Of a DNA stretch of 64,000 nucleotides, positions 40,917 to 50,605 are shown one piece after another. This stretch comes from JACKOB01 sp024234575. GTDB lineage: Bacteria > Pseudomonadota > Gammaproteobacteria > Pseudomonadales > Oleiphilaceae. The notes under the pieces are model-generated. The model was not told the origin of the DNA. It searched no databases and saw only the letters and a list, made by a program, of their open reading frames with translations. Within the stretch, counting starts at the first letter, position 1; the number at the start of each line of letters is the position of its first letter. Position numbers and translations under genes: made by a program. The DNA is taken from the NCBI GenBank assembly GCA_051208035.1, contig JBPJFZ010000007.1, positions 199,973 through 263,972 of the forward strand, read 5' to 3'.

Positions 40917-43900
40917 ATGATGCGCGAAGATCCCGTCAGTGTGCTTTCCAGTAATACCGCCGGTTTTTTCCGGTTTGTTGTCAATTACCCCAAATCGCTG
41001 GTGCTATTGAGTTTGCTGGTGTTTGTCGGCACGCTAAGTTTTCTGCCGAAGTTAGTGAAAGATACCCGTTCTGATGCTTTTCTGGAGGAGACCAACCCGG
41101 CTCTGGTCTACCGGGATAAAGTCAAAGCCCAGTTTGGTTTGAGTGACCCGATCGTTATCGCGATCGTTAATGACGGTGCCAATGGCATTTACAATGCCTC
41201 CACCTTGGCGCTGGTGGAACGGCTAACGATTCAGGTCAGCGCCTTACCTAATGTGGATGCGGATCGTGTCGTCAGTCTTGCCACCGAAAACAACATCGTC
41301 GGCAGCGAAGACGGCATGGACGTCACACCATTTTTTGACCCGCTGCCGCAAACCGCCACCGCCATTGCCTCGCTGCGCGCCGCCATTGATGATTTTCCGC
41401 TCTATCAGGGCTCACTCGTGGCACGCAACGGTAAAGCGACCTTGATTGCCGTTGAAATTATCGATGAACATCAGGTCGAAAGCACTTATCAAGCGATTCT
41501 GGCATTAGTTGATCAGGCACCCGTGCGTGCCGAGGAAAAACTCTATGTCGCCGGTGAGGGGGCAATTGCCGGCTATTTAGGAAGCTACATAGATAGCGAT
41601 GCCAAGCGCTTGAATCCGTTGGCGGGGGCGTTTATTACGCTGATCATCATTTACGCCTTTCGTCGGTTCAGCCCTGGCCTATTGGGCAATGTGATTATTG
41701 CCGCCTCGGTGTTGATGACGTTGGCGATAATGGCGGCATCGGGGGTACCTTTTTATGTCATTACCAATGCCATGCCCGTCATCCTGATCGGCATTTCTGT
41801 CGCCGATGCGATTCATATCTTCAGTCACTACTTCGAACTGCAGGCAGCGCAGCCAGAGCGGAATCGAAAGGCATTGGTAGTGGAGTCCATGCTGGCCATG
41901 TGGCGTCCGGTGACGCTGACGACATTGACCACCGCTGCCGGTTTTCTCGGTTTATATTTCGCCGCTTATATGCCGCCGTTTAAGTATTTCGGTTTGTTTA
42001 CGGCGCTTGGCGTGATGATCGCATGGGTGTATACCATGGTCTTTTTACCGGCTGCGATGGCGTTGATGAAGCCCGGTGTCAGTCAACATTTTATTCGCGT
42101 GCATAAGGCGGCCAAAATCGATGTATTCAGCCGGTTGATGCATCTGCTGGGGCGCATCAGTCTGTATCGGGCACCGGTGACCATTGCGGTGTTTGTTGGT
42201 TTGTCCGTGTTGGGGGCGTTAGCGGCAAGCCAGTTACAGGTCGATGAAAACCGGATTGGGACTTTTCATGCAAGTGAGCCCATTGTTGCGGCCGATCAGG
42301 TGCTCAACGGCTATTTTAACGGTAGTAACAACTTGGATATCGTCATCGAAACGGCGCAGCCGGAAGACCTCTTTTTGCCGGAGAACTTGCGCAAAATGGA
42401 AGCGCTGCAAACCTATGCCGAGAGCTTACCCCATGTGACCAGCACCACCTCGATTGTGGATTACCTCAAGCAGATGAACCGCTCGTTAAATGGCGGTGCC
42501 GAGAGTGAATACACTCTGCCGCAAACCAAGGAGCTGATTGCGCAGTACTTCCTGATTTATTCCGCTTCCGGCAACCCGACGGATTTTCAGGAAGAGGTCG
42601 ACTACGACTACCGTCTGGCGAATATTCGGGTGACCCTCAACGATGGCCATTTTCAGCAGGACAAACCGGTGGTCGAGGCTTTGCAAAACTATATCGATCA
42701 GCAGTTTAATGCCCTAGGCATCAGCGCCAATTTAAGTGGCCGGGTGAATCTGAACCATCATTGGATTAAAGATCTAGGGGCGAGCCATTTCGCTGGATTA
42801 GGATTGGCCCTGTTTCTGGTCTGGATCGTCTCCACTCTGCTGTTCCGCTCGGTTGTGGCAGGATTCTATGCCCTCATTCCCGTCGCCAGTGCCATCCTGC
42901 TGGTGTATGCCGCCATGGTGCAAATGGGGGTTAGCCTGGGTATTGGCACCTCAATGTTTGCCTCGGTGGCGATCGGTTTAGGGGTGGATTTTGCGATCCA
43001 TACCATTGATCGGTTACGCACTCTGTATCAATCCAATAACGCTAATCTGCAGCAGGCATTGGATGAGTTCTACCCCTCGACCGGCCGCGCCTTATTCTTC
43101 AATTTTCTGGCGATTGCGGGTGGCTTTGGCGTGTTGATGTCCAGCAAAGTGGTACCCTTAAATAACTTTGGTACTATTGTCGTGTTGTCGGTGACAGCCA
43201 GTTTTATTGCCAGTATGACCTTACTGCCGGCACTGATTAAAGTTTTCCAACCCGCATTTATTACCGGCAAAACGGAAGCGGGTAACGCCGGTATTGCATT
43301 GGCTAAACCGCTGTTGCTGGTGTTAGCGGTGGCTGGTCTAAGTTTGTTTTCGCTGACGCCTCCGGCAGAGGCTTCCACCTTATCTTCGCACGATACTTCC
43401 CCGACCGACTTGCTCCAGAGCGACTTACCCCATGCAGACTGGATCGTGGCGCAGATCAATCAGCAGGAGGATGGTGAGTTTGTCAGTCAGCGAATGACAA
43501 TGCGGATGGTGGATAAGCAAGGCAAATCGCGAGAGCGGGAAACGGTTGGCTATCGTAAGTATTTCGGTGACGAGAAAAGAACGATTCTGTTTTATAACGA
43601 ACCGGCGAATGTGAAGGGCACAGCCTTTTTAACCTTCGACTATGCAGATGCCAAGCAGGATGATGACCAGTGGTTGTATCTACCGGCGCTACGTAAGGTG
43701 CGTCGTATTTCCGCGGCCGACCGCGGGGACTATTTCCTCGGTACCGACTTCACCTACGAAGACATCAAAAAAGAACGAAAAGTGGAGGCCGCTGACTATC
43801 ACTTTACCACGCTGCAACAAAAGCAGGTGGACGGCCAGCTCGCTTATCAGGTGGATGCGGTTCCGGTGTCCACTGCGATTGCTGAGGAGTTGGGTTATGG

Positions 43901-44156
43901 CCGCTACCAGTTTTGGGTGCGGGCCGACAACTGGGTCATTTTTGCCGCCGATTATTGGGATACCAAAGGCAACCCACTAAAAAGCTTTAGCGCCGAGGAT
44001 ATTCGCCAGGTAGACGGAATTTGGACCCGCCATAAGGTGACCATCAAAAATCATAAAACCGGCCACCAAACGTTTTTTGACGTGAGTGACGTCGATTACA
44101 AAGCCCCGGTGAAAGACAACCTGTTTACCCAGAGAACCATGCAGCGGGGGTTGTAG
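40917..44156 (+). CDS. MMPL/RND-family transporter fused to a C-terminal LolA-like (lipoprotein-sorting) domain
   Basis: About 1079 aa. Residues 1-790 are an RND exporter of the MMPL type with a first helix near 25-45 and two halves of about six helices. Each half has a conserved polar stretch (ISVADAIHIFSHYFEL and AIGLGVDFAIHTIDRL). A helix near 800-818 ending PAEA precedes residues about 830-1079. These match the outer-membrane lipoprotein-sorting family (TFDYADAKQDDDQWLYLPALRKVRRISAADRGDYFLGTDFTYEDI). In many marine bacteria these are two adjacent genes. The cargo is probably a lipid or hydrophobic compound. AGAGGAG lies just upstream of the ATGs at 40917 and 40920. Confidence 0.92.
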   Translation: MMREDPVSVLSSNTAGFFRFVVNYPKSLVLLSLLVFVGTLSFLPKLVKDTRSDAFLEETNPALVYRDKVKAQFGLSDPIVIAIVNDGANGIYNASTLALVERLTIQVSALPNVDADRVVSLATENNIVGSEDGMDVTPFFDPLPQTATAIASLRAAIDDFPLYQGSLVARNGKATLIAVEIIDEHQVESTYQAILALVDQAPVRAEEKLYVAGEGAIAGYLGSYIDSDAKRLNPLAGAFITLIIIYAFRRFSPGLLGNVIIAASVLMTLAIMAASGVPFYVITNAMPVILIGISVADAIHIFSHYFELQAAQPERNRKALVVESMLAMWRPVTLTTLTTAAGFLGLYFAAYMPPFKYFGLFTALGVMIAWVYTMVFLPAAMALMKPGVSQHFIRVHKAAKIDVFSRLMHLLGRISLYRAPVTIAVFVGLSVLGALAASQLQVDENRIGTFHASEPIVAADQVLNGYFNGSNNLDIVIETAQPEDLFLPENLRKMEALQTYAESLPHVTSTTSIVDYLKQMNRSLNGGAESEYTLPQTKELIAQYFLIYSASGNPTDFQEEVDYDYRLANIRVTLNDGHFQQDKPVVEALQNYIDQQFNALGISANLSGRVNLNHHWIKDLGASHFAGLGLALFLVWIVSTLLFRSVVAGFYALIPVASAILLVYAAMVQMGVSLGIGTSMFASVAIGLGVDFAIHTIDRLRTLYQSNNANLQQALDEFYPSTGRALFFNFLAIAGGFGVLMSSKVVPLNNFGTIVVLSVTASFIASMTLLPALIKVFQPAFITGKTEAGNAGIALAKPLLLVLAVAGLSLFSLTPPAEASTLSSHDTSPTDLLQSDLPHADWIVAQINQQEDGEFVSQRMTMRMVDKQGKSRERETVGYRKYFGDEKRTILFYNEPANVKGTAFLTFDYADAKQDDDQWLYLPALRKVRRISAADRGDYFLGTDFTYEDIKKERKVEAADYHFTTLQQKQVDGQLAYQVDAVPVSTAIAEELGYGRYQFWVRADNWVIFAADYWDTKGNPLKSFSAEDIRQVDGIWTRHKVTIKNHKTGHQTFFDVSDVDYKAPVKDNLFTQRTMQRGL

Positions 44157-44239
44157 ACAGGTTTTTCTCTAAGGGGTAAGGGGCTAAGGCCACTCGCTGC
44201 AGCGTGCGGCGGCGTGGGTGCAATCGCAAAAGGTGATGT

Positions 44240-45571
44240 ATGAAAGCAACAAGGTTGTCGATGATGGCGGGCGGGTTATTACTGGTCAGTGCCCAGGCTT
44301 GCCTAGCCGAATTCAGTGGTACCTGGGTTCAGGAATGGGCTGTCGCAATGCCATTGAGTGATCATGAATCACAAAAGTTCGAGTCGATTATCGAGCCCCA
44401 ATGGCGGCAGGAGTTAGGGGAGTCGCATCTGACCGCTCGTTTTCGTGTACGTCTGGATTCGGTCGGCAAGTTGGGGCCCGCTGTGCAAAAACCGGAAAAC
44501 TATTCCTCCCTGAATGGTCCCTGGTTTAACAACGAACGGGCCGAGTTTAGCCTGCGCGAAATCTATGTAGATGGCGAGCAATACGGCCATGATTATTTGC
44601 CGGATATGGAATGGCGGCTGGGTAAACAACAGGTAGTGTGGGGCCAGGCAGATGGTCTGAAAGTGCTGGATGTGGTCAATCCACAAAGCTATCGGGAATT
44701 TATTCTCGACCAATTTGAAGACTCCCGGATTCCGCTATGGATGGTCAATCTGACCTTGCCGGTAACGGATCATAGTGCCTTGCAGATCCTCTGGATTCCG
44801 GATACCACTTATCATGAACTGGCTGAAACCGGGACACCTTATCAGATGACTTCGCCCGAGCTGGTGCCTCGGCCTGGATCGCTGGCGGCGCAGCAAGTGA
44901 GATTGTTTGCCCCGGATAAACCCGCAAACTTCGTCAAAGACAGTGATGTTGGCCTGCGTTACGCCAGCTTTTGGGAAGGCTGGGATCTGACCATTAATTA
45001 CCTGTATCAGACCCTCAATTTGCCCGTGCTTTACCAACATAGAACAGCTCAGGGGGTCGACATTCGGCCAGAATATAAACGCAGCCACTTAATTGGCGGC
45101 TCAGCGAGTAATGTGCTGGGGGATTTCACCCTACGTGCCGAGGTCGGTTATCGCACCGACACCTACGTCGTTACCCGCGACACAAGTCATGGGGGTATTG
45201 CTCAGCAAGCAGAGATTGCCTCAGTCATCGGACTCGACTGGCAAGGGCTGAGTAACACCCTGATTAGCGGCCAGTGGTTCCAGAGCCATTTATTTAACTA
45301 TCAGCAGGCAACGGTGCGGGATCAGAGCGATCACAGCTTATCTCTACTGATCCGACGCGACTTCGTCAACGAGACCTGGCGGGCAGAATGTTTGGCGCTG
45401 CACTCACTCAACAATGGTGATGGACTGGTGCGTCCAAAATTGTCGCATTCGTTGCTGAGTGCACTGGAGGTTTGGGTCGGCGCGGACGTTTTCTATGGTA
45501 ACCACGAAGGAATTTATGGCCAGTTTGATCAACAGGATCGACTGGTAATGGGGTTGGAGTGGGGCTTTTAG
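44240..45571 (+). CDS. DUF1302-type outer-membrane protein
   Basis: 443 aa with a signal peptide ending CLA-EF near residue 24. The rest is beta-rich, with the family's conserved core WRLGKQQVVWGQADGLKVLDVVNPQ and a C-terminal aromatic ending in F (LVMGLEWGF), the usual last strand of an outer-membrane barrel. DUF1302-type proteins are repeatedly found beside MMPL transporters and LolA-like proteins, where they may complete a path across the outer membrane. It is 83 bp after the fused transporter and most likely in its operon. Confidence 0.87.
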   Translation: MKATRLSMMAGGLLLVSAQACLAEFSGTWVQEWAVAMPLSDHESQKFESIIEPQWRQELGESHLTARFRVRLDSVGKLGPAVQKPENYSSLNGPWFNNERAEFSLREIYVDGEQYGHDYLPDMEWRLGKQQVVWGQADGLKVLDVVNPQSYREFILDQFEDSRIPLWMVNLTLPVTDHSALQILWIPDTTYHELAETGTPYQMTSPELVPRPGSLAAQQVRLFAPDKPANFVKDSDVGLRYASFWEGWDLTINYLYQTLNLPVLYQHRTAQGVDIRPEYKRSHLIGGSASNVLGDFTLRAEVGYRTDTYVVTRDTSHGGIAQQAEIASVIGLDWQGLSNTLISGQWFQSHLFNYQQATVRDQSDHSLSLLIRRDFVNETWRAECLALHSLNNGDGLVRPKLSHSLLSALEVWVGADVFYGNHEGIYGQFDQQDRLVMGLEWGF

Positions 45572-45620
45572 CTCACTGTTATATAACGGTCAAATTTTGC
45601 TCAAGACAAGGAGAAGTAAA

Positions 45621-46463
45621 ATGAAAAATCTAACGCAGAAACTGGGGTTTCAGTTTTTCAAAAGCAAAAATCAACTCATGGGCACATTGCGTCCGCAGCA
45701 TACGGCCCGCATGGCCACTGCGATGTTTCTCACCCCCAAGCGGCATCCGTTGAAATCCTGGGAAAATGACAAGGAAGCGGAAGGCAAAAGAATCGAATTG
45801 GAAGGCGGACTCAGTGCCATCCAATGGGGGGTGTCGCCGCGCTCCGTGCTGCTGGTGCATGGCTGGGAGAGTCGGGCAACGCAATTGTCCGGTTTTGTCG
45901 ATTCGTTACTGCAACTCGGCTTTCAGGTGATCGCCCTGGATGCACCGGCGCACGGTCACTCTGCGGGCCGACGGGCGAACCCGGTGCTCTTTGCCAAAGC
46001 CATCGCCGCCGCCGACCGACAACTCGGGCCATTTGATGGCATTGTTGGCCATTCCATGGGCGGCAGTGCCGTGGGTATTGCCATTGCCGACGGTGTTAAG
46101 TGTGATAAGGTCGTTCTGATCTCCAGCCCATCATCGATCGAGAGTACCCTCAAACGTTTTGCTGCCTTTATCGGCTTACCCGGTAAATGCACAAAGTTGT
46201 TTATTCAAATGGTAGAAGAACAGGCAGGGCGCCCGGCCCGTGACCTGGATATCGCGGTGAAGTTAAAAGATCTCAAAAGCATGGGCTTGGTGATCCATGA
46301 CAAGAGCGATTTGGAAGTACCGTTTAAAGAGGCGGAATCTATTACGCAAAGCTGGAAACGTGCGACCTTAGTGGCCACAGATGGCTTTGGTCATCGGGGG
46401 ATTGTGCGGCAGCCAATGGTGTGGAATAAAGTGACGGAGTTTTTTGGGGAGGTTGTGGGTTGA
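45621..46463 (+). CDS. alpha/beta hydrolase
   Basis: 280 aa. The core begins around residue 75 with SVLLVHGWESRATQL (oxyanion HG). The nucleophile elbow GHSMGGS and the catalytic His in GFGHRGIV near the C terminus follow; a candidate acid is in HDKSDLEVPF. No secretion signal. AGGAGAAG precedes ATG 45621. It is the last gene of the MarR-linked operon, so its substrate probably relates to the exported compound, perhaps an ester. Confidence 0.88.
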   Translation: MKNLTQKLGFQFFKSKNQLMGTLRPQHTARMATAMFLTPKRHPLKSWENDKEAEGKRIELEGGLSAIQWGVSPRSVLLVHGWESRATQLSGFVDSLLQLGFQVIALDAPAHGHSAGRRANPVLFAKAIAAADRQLGPFDGIVGHSMGGSAVGIAIADGVKCDKVVLISSPSSIESTLKRFAAFIGLPGKCTKLFIQMVEEQAGRPARDLDIAVKLKDLKSMGLVIHDKSDLEVPFKEAESITQSWKRATLVATDGFGHRGIVRQPMVWNKVTEFFGEVVG

Positions 46464-46569
46464 TGGGGCCACAGGTCTGTGCGAGAGTGTAAAAGATAGT
46501 TAACTGCAAAATAGGCCAGACTCGATCAAAGTTCTTGTCATTTTTCGCGTCAGTTTTGTCGAACATTTT

Positions 46570-46598
46570 GGAAGTCCCGGTTTTTTTCCAGGACTTCC
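46570..46598. terminator. hairpin between convergent genes
   Basis: GGAAGTCC and GGACTTCC pair perfectly (8 bp), extended by GG:CC after one mismatch, with a T7 loop. It lies between the hydrolase and the convergent patatin gene. There is no trailing T-run, so termination is plausible but not certain. Confidence 0.5.
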
Positions 46599-46664
46599 AT
46601 CAGTACTAATCATTGGTGAAAATTGTTGCGGGCACTTAGTGAGAGCCTGATCCCGCGCTGTTTC

Positions 46665-48164
46665 TTAACTATAAATATGATGGACGCTTTGCTTCTCTTC
46701 TTTCAAAGTGGCGGCATTTAGTTCTTCTAATATCCGGTCCAGAGTTTTCGAGATAATTTCAGCATTTTTAATCATAGGAATTTTAGGCCATGTACTACGC
46801 ATACCAGCGAGAACCAGCTTCTCTATTTCGTCTTTTCTAAATTCGAAAAAGACATTCCTCCATTTAAAATCTTTGCTGTTAAGAATGATATTAATATCCC
46901 CAAGGTAGCTTTGTTCTATCATGCGGATCAAATACGCTAGCTTGGCGGCAACGATATTCCCCATATCGCCACCTTTCGTTAACATCTTTTCTGCAACCAC
47001 AAGCCCTTCATTTACAACGTTTAAGCCTGCCACGGATAACGTCTTGCGAAATCCTTTTCGTTTTTTGCTTTTAATATCATCGATAAAGGGTACGACAAAG
47101 GGATTGATCTGACTGACAATGAAATGATTTACACCATACAGGCGAGAGAGCCTTTTGATTGGTAAATCTCCAGCCACCGAACCATCTACCCAGCGGCGGT
47201 TTTCTAAATAAGGCCGGGTTTTACCATCGAAGCCTTTTGCATAAAGCCTTTCGGCGGGAATCACTCCGGGTACACTGAAAGAAGCAGAGACCGCCGACCT
47301 GATGTAAACATTCGGAGAGGTGATGGCGTTCATTAATCGGGAGTTTTGATGTTTTTCTGACGGCGATATAGAAATATTGATATAGCGGCCGGTCAGTTCG
47401 AAGGCCTCTTGGAAGGTAATATCCCTCGGAATGATTTCATCCAAAAAGCGTTCTTTTATTTCATAGATTTCTGCATCCGATAACTGACCCAAAAAGAGCT
47501 TTAAAAACCGCGATTGATATAGTTCGGTATAGCGTTTATTTAAAAAGTAACCCTTTTTAAGCTCGTCGTTGGTCATGGTGCCTAGTTGTGCCGAGATGAT
47601 GGCTCCCGCACTGGCACCAGAAATCACATTGGGTAAAAGGTCATGGTTGATGAGCTCCTGAACAACTCCCTGATGAAAGTAAATGAGGCCAACCCCGCCA
47701 CTTAGCAGTAACGACGACCGGCCATAGCAATGGCTGGCTCTGCGGAAGAAGTCTAGTTTTTCTGTGTGCGAGATGATGCTGTTTGGGCTATCGGCAATAA
47801 ACTGCATGGATTCGGCAATCGCCAACACATAGTTGTTGATCAGTTTTTTGGTGCCAAATTTTGCCTGCGTGTACATGATGGGGCTGCCCATTCCCCCCAT
47901 ATTGCCATGCACGCCTTCATTCAATGCATAAAGCAATTCTCTTGCGAGCCCTTTATCCAGATAGCCTCTTAGGGTGTTAAGGCGGGCGGAGATCTCTTTG
48001 TAATCGTAAAGATCGCATTTTTCCTGGTTTTTCCAACCCTCAGCGCCAGACTGTGCGTCATGTTGCTTGGCCAAAGCTTCCCATTCTTGATAGGTGGTCG
48101 CCTTTTTCATCTTCTTTACAAGCTTATCCAAACTATAGCTCGTTGTATTTACGGGTGACTGCAC
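46665..48164 (-). CDS. patatin-like phospholipase with N-terminal DUF3336
   Basis: 499 aa. The N-terminal about 150 residues (TTYQEWEALAKQHDAQSGAEGW...) form the DUF3336 region found before patatin domains in triacylglycerol-lipase-like proteins. The patatin domain (about 155-360) has the oxyanion loop LSGGVGLIYFHQG, the nucleophile motif GASAGA and the catalytic Asp in the DGS motif of RWVDGSVAGDLPI. It should hydrolyse acyl esters of phospholipids or storage lipids in the cytoplasm or at membranes. The GTG at 48164 is chosen because AGGA is 8 bases upstream; a TTG at 48179 overlaps that site. Confidence 0.9.
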   Translation of the reverse strand: MQSPVNTTSYSLDKLVKKMKKATTYQEWEALAKQHDAQSGAEGWKNQEKCDLYDYKEISARLNTLRGYLDKGLARELLYALNEGVHGNMGGMGSPIMYTQAKFGTKKLINNYVLAIAESMQFIADSPNSIISHTEKLDFFRRASHCYGRSSLLLSGGVGLIYFHQGVVQELINHDLLPNVISGASAGAIISAQLGTMTNDELKKGYFLNKRYTELYQSRFLKLFLGQLSDAEIYEIKERFLDEIIPRDITFQEAFELTGRYINISISPSEKHQNSRLMNAITSPNVYIRSAVSASFSVPGVIPAERLYAKGFDGKTRPYLENRRWVDGSVAGDLPIKRLSRLYGVNHFIVSQINPFVVPFIDDIKSKKRKGFRKTLSVAGLNVVNEGLVVAEKMLTKGGDMGNIVAAKLAYLIRMIEQSYLGDINIILNSKDFKWRNVFFEFRKDEIEKLVLAGMRSTWPKIPMIKNAEIISKTLDRILEELNAATLKEEKQSVHHIYS

Positions 48165-48492
48165 AATACTTTTCCTCAATAAACCGAATTTATAAAGGCT
48201 AATCTAAAACTGCTTGAATAAAATAACTAAAAATTGATTTTCCTTAGACTGGCAGCTGAAGATGTGTTTTTTTTGATCTGGCGCAGTAATTTCAAGGGCT
48301 CGTCCTTTCTCTAACCATGACCGATTAAATGAACTGATTTTGTGATTCTGTGCTCAAGAGTGGATTTGTGATATCAGCTTCTAGATCGCGCCCTGATATT
48401 ATCGGCTCATCTTTTCATTGGTCTCGTCGTCTTGAAAAGAATTAGCCAAGGGACAGGCCCTAGATCAAACCAAAATGGACAAGGATATTTTA
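48165..48492. other. intergenic region between divergent genes
   Basis: About 330 bp without a recognisable gene. It must hold promoters for the patatin gene (leftward) and the Tim44-like gene (rightward). No unambiguous -35/-10 pairs, repeats or RNA genes were recognised. Confidence 0.3.
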
Positions 48493-49218
48493 ATGAAAAA
48501 TTTATCTGTATGGATGGCCGCTGTTGTGGTTATGTCTCTATGTGTTGTCGCAGATCCGGCTTTAGCCGGCCCAGGAGGGAAAATTGCTTCGACAATTTTT
48601 GAATCTTTCTGGGGGAAAATTCTGTTCGGTGGTTTGGTTATACTATTTTTGCCGTTGATTATCCTCAACACAATTCAAGAAAAGAGGGCTGAAAAACGCA
48701 CCCGCAAGGATCTGGCGTTTATGACCACGTACAGTGACTTGTTCGATTGGCTATCCTTGCAGCCGCGTTTGAAAGATGCATTTTTGCGCGTTCATAAAGG
48801 TTGGGCAGATGAAGATCTATCTGATGCATCGCAATGGATGACAGATTGGTATTGGCAAAATCAGCAAAAAGTCTATCTGGAGAACTGGAAGAAGCAAGGC
48901 GTTAAAAATATCTGTGATGTCAAAAAGCTAACGAAGATTAAGCCGATTCTTTTTCAGCATAAAAACCATAAAAATAATCATGAAAACTCTAAATTAGTTG
49001 TTTCGATAACCGCCAACATGAACGATTATCTTGAAAATATTCAAACCGGTAAGGTTGTTGAAGGCAGCAAAAAATACAAGGCAGTGACTACGCTGTGGAT
49101 GTTTACATTAGAGGCTGGTGAGTGGAAGGTTTCTGCCATTGATGAAGCGGCGACGTTAATGAACTTTGTAAAAGCTGTAAAGGATATGCCCCCCATTGAA
49201 TCAACGGTAACTGCTTGA
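48493..49218 (+). CDS. Tim44-like domain membrane protein
   Basis: 241 aa. A signal-like start (MKNLSVWMAAVVVMSLCVVADPALAGPGG) is followed by a second hydrophobic helix (ILFGGLVILFLPLIILNTI). The soluble Tim44-like domain (about 70-235) is rich in W and K and contains WMTDWYWQNQQKVYLENWKKQGVKNI and VTTLWMFTLEAGEWKVSAID. Bacterial Tim44-like proteins may aid membrane-protein or lipid-linked processes; no reaction is known. AAGGA lies 8 bp before ATG 48493. The fatty-acid-hydroxylase gene follows by 31 bp and is probably co-transcribed. Confidence 0.82.
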   Translation: MKNLSVWMAAVVVMSLCVVADPALAGPGGKIASTIFESFWGKILFGGLVILFLPLIILNTIQEKRAEKRTRKDLAFMTTYSDLFDWLSLQPRLKDAFLRVHKGWADEDLSDASQWMTDWYWQNQQKVYLENWKKQGVKNICDVKKLTKIKPILFQHKNHKNNHENSKLVVSITANMNDYLENIQTGKVVEGSKKYKAVTTLWMFTLEAGEWKVSAIDEAATLMNFVKAVKDMPPIESTVTA

Positions 49219-49249
49219 TATTAGTATCAATCGGCAAGGAGCAAAACGG

Positions 49250-50359
49250 ATGTTAAGCAGAGTGTTTCGTGATAGGGAGTTGCATATTGGTGAAGGCTTA
49301 GTAAGCGGTTCAATTGCCTGCTTTTTGTCTTTTTTGTGTTTCTTGGGTGTTTTGGCGTTTCATTTTCCAGAATATCTAACAACACCGGAACTGCGGCATT
49401 CTTATGATGTATCGGTGTTAAGGTCGGTCATGTTTTTCGCCCTGATTATTGCTGGGGCATTGGGTCTGCTGAATATCGTTCGTAATAAGCGCAAACGCTT
49501 AGGTGGGTTTGCGCTAGCATTGGTTTTTCTCAGTATAGCGTTGGGTGGTCATCGAGTAGAGGTAGGTGATTTTCCAGACAATACACCTTACTTGGGACTG
49601 GATTGGTTCATTTTGGACCTGCTTGGTTCGACCCTCATATTTATCATGATTGAAAAACTACTTCCGTTTCGACGCCAAGCGATTTTAAGGCCGCAATGGA
49701 AAACGGACTTTGATCATTTCTTTGTAAACCATTTACTGATTGGTTTTGCGTTGCTCGTGGCAAATCAGTTTGTAAATAAGGCGTTTGGTTGGGCAGTAAA
49801 TGAAAATGCGCAGAGCTTTATCGCTTCATTGCCGTTTATCCTGCAGTTGTTTGTCGTGCTTTTAGTTGCTGATCTTGTGCAATATTTCACGCACCGGGTT
49901 TACCATGAAGTACCTCTTTTTTGGCGTTTGCATGCCGTGCACCATAGTGTAAAACATATGGATTGGTTAGCCGGTTCACGACAGCATATTGTTGAGTTAT
50001 TGATTACGCGCTCGTTGGTGTTAACACCGATTTTTTTGCTTGGTTTTGAGAAAGTAGTAATTGATACCTATGTTGTCATTGTTGGTTTCCAAGCTGTTTT
50101 CAATCATGCAAACGTTCAAATAAACTTTGGTTGGTTGAAGTATATTTTGGTGACGCCACAGTTTCATCACTGGCATCACGCATCGGATGAAGCGGGTATT
50201 GATAAAAATTATGCTGCCCACTTTTCATTTATTGATTATCTCTTTGGTACGACAGTGAAAGGTCAGAATGAGTGGCCTGAAAGTTATGGTGTGAAAGGGG
50301 ACTATGTTCCTGATGGCTTGATCAAACAGCAGCTTTTTCCATTTACTTATAAGGGTTAG
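49250..50359 (+). CDS. sterol desaturase / fatty-acid hydroxylase family protein
   Basis: 369 aa with about five to six membrane helices. The diiron-binding histidine clusters of the family are intact: HRVYHE (residue about 218), HAVHHSVKH (about 229-237) and HHWHHA near residue 304. These enzymes use O2 to hydroxylate or desaturate lipid chains at the membrane. The substrate cannot be deduced. The N-terminal about 150 residues add extra helices not needed for catalysis. It follows the Tim44-like gene and ends before a clear terminator. Confidence 0.9.
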   Translation: MLSRVFRDRELHIGEGLVSGSIACFLSFLCFLGVLAFHFPEYLTTPELRHSYDVSVLRSVMFFALIIAGALGLLNIVRNKRKRLGGFALALVFLSIALGGHRVEVGDFPDNTPYLGLDWFILDLLGSTLIFIMIEKLLPFRRQAILRPQWKTDFDHFFVNHLLIGFALLVANQFVNKAFGWAVNENAQSFIASLPFILQLFVVLLVADLVQYFTHRVYHEVPLFWRLHAVHHSVKHMDWLAGSRQHIVELLITRSLVLTPIFLLGFEKVVIDTYVVIVGFQAVFNHANVQINFGWLKYILVTPQFHHWHHASDEAGIDKNYAAHFSFIDYLFGTTVKGQNEWPESYGVKGDYVPDGLIKQQLFPFTYKG

Positions 50360-50505
50360 TAGTTATAAGCCTTTGCTTTGGATCGAAGGATGTGGGTGCG
50401 GTCATCGCAGTGCCGTGGCGACAGACGATTTTAGTAAGGTGATGGCGTTTTAGTTGGCATCTATGGGTTGATGAGGCGACGTGCCAGAGGATAAATCACA
50501 AAAAC

Positions 50506-50539
50506 GCTACGGCAGGATGAAGTATGCCGTAGCTTTTTT
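50506..50539 (+). terminator. rho-independent terminator
   Basis: GCTACGGCA/TGCCGTAGC, a 9-bp perfect stem with a 10-nt loop, is followed by a T6 run. It ends the Tim44-hydroxylase operon. The rest of 50360-50605 holds no gene. Confidence 0.88.
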
Positions 50540-50605
50540 ATTTAACTGACGGGAGGCATCAAAAGAATCCCCCCCTAATTTCTTCCAACTCATCAACGCA
50601 AGGCG

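Noticed and set aside
50021..50221. Leftward frame within the fatty-acid hydroxylase gene
   Set aside because: Shadow of a well-supported gene with intact histidine clusters on the other strand.
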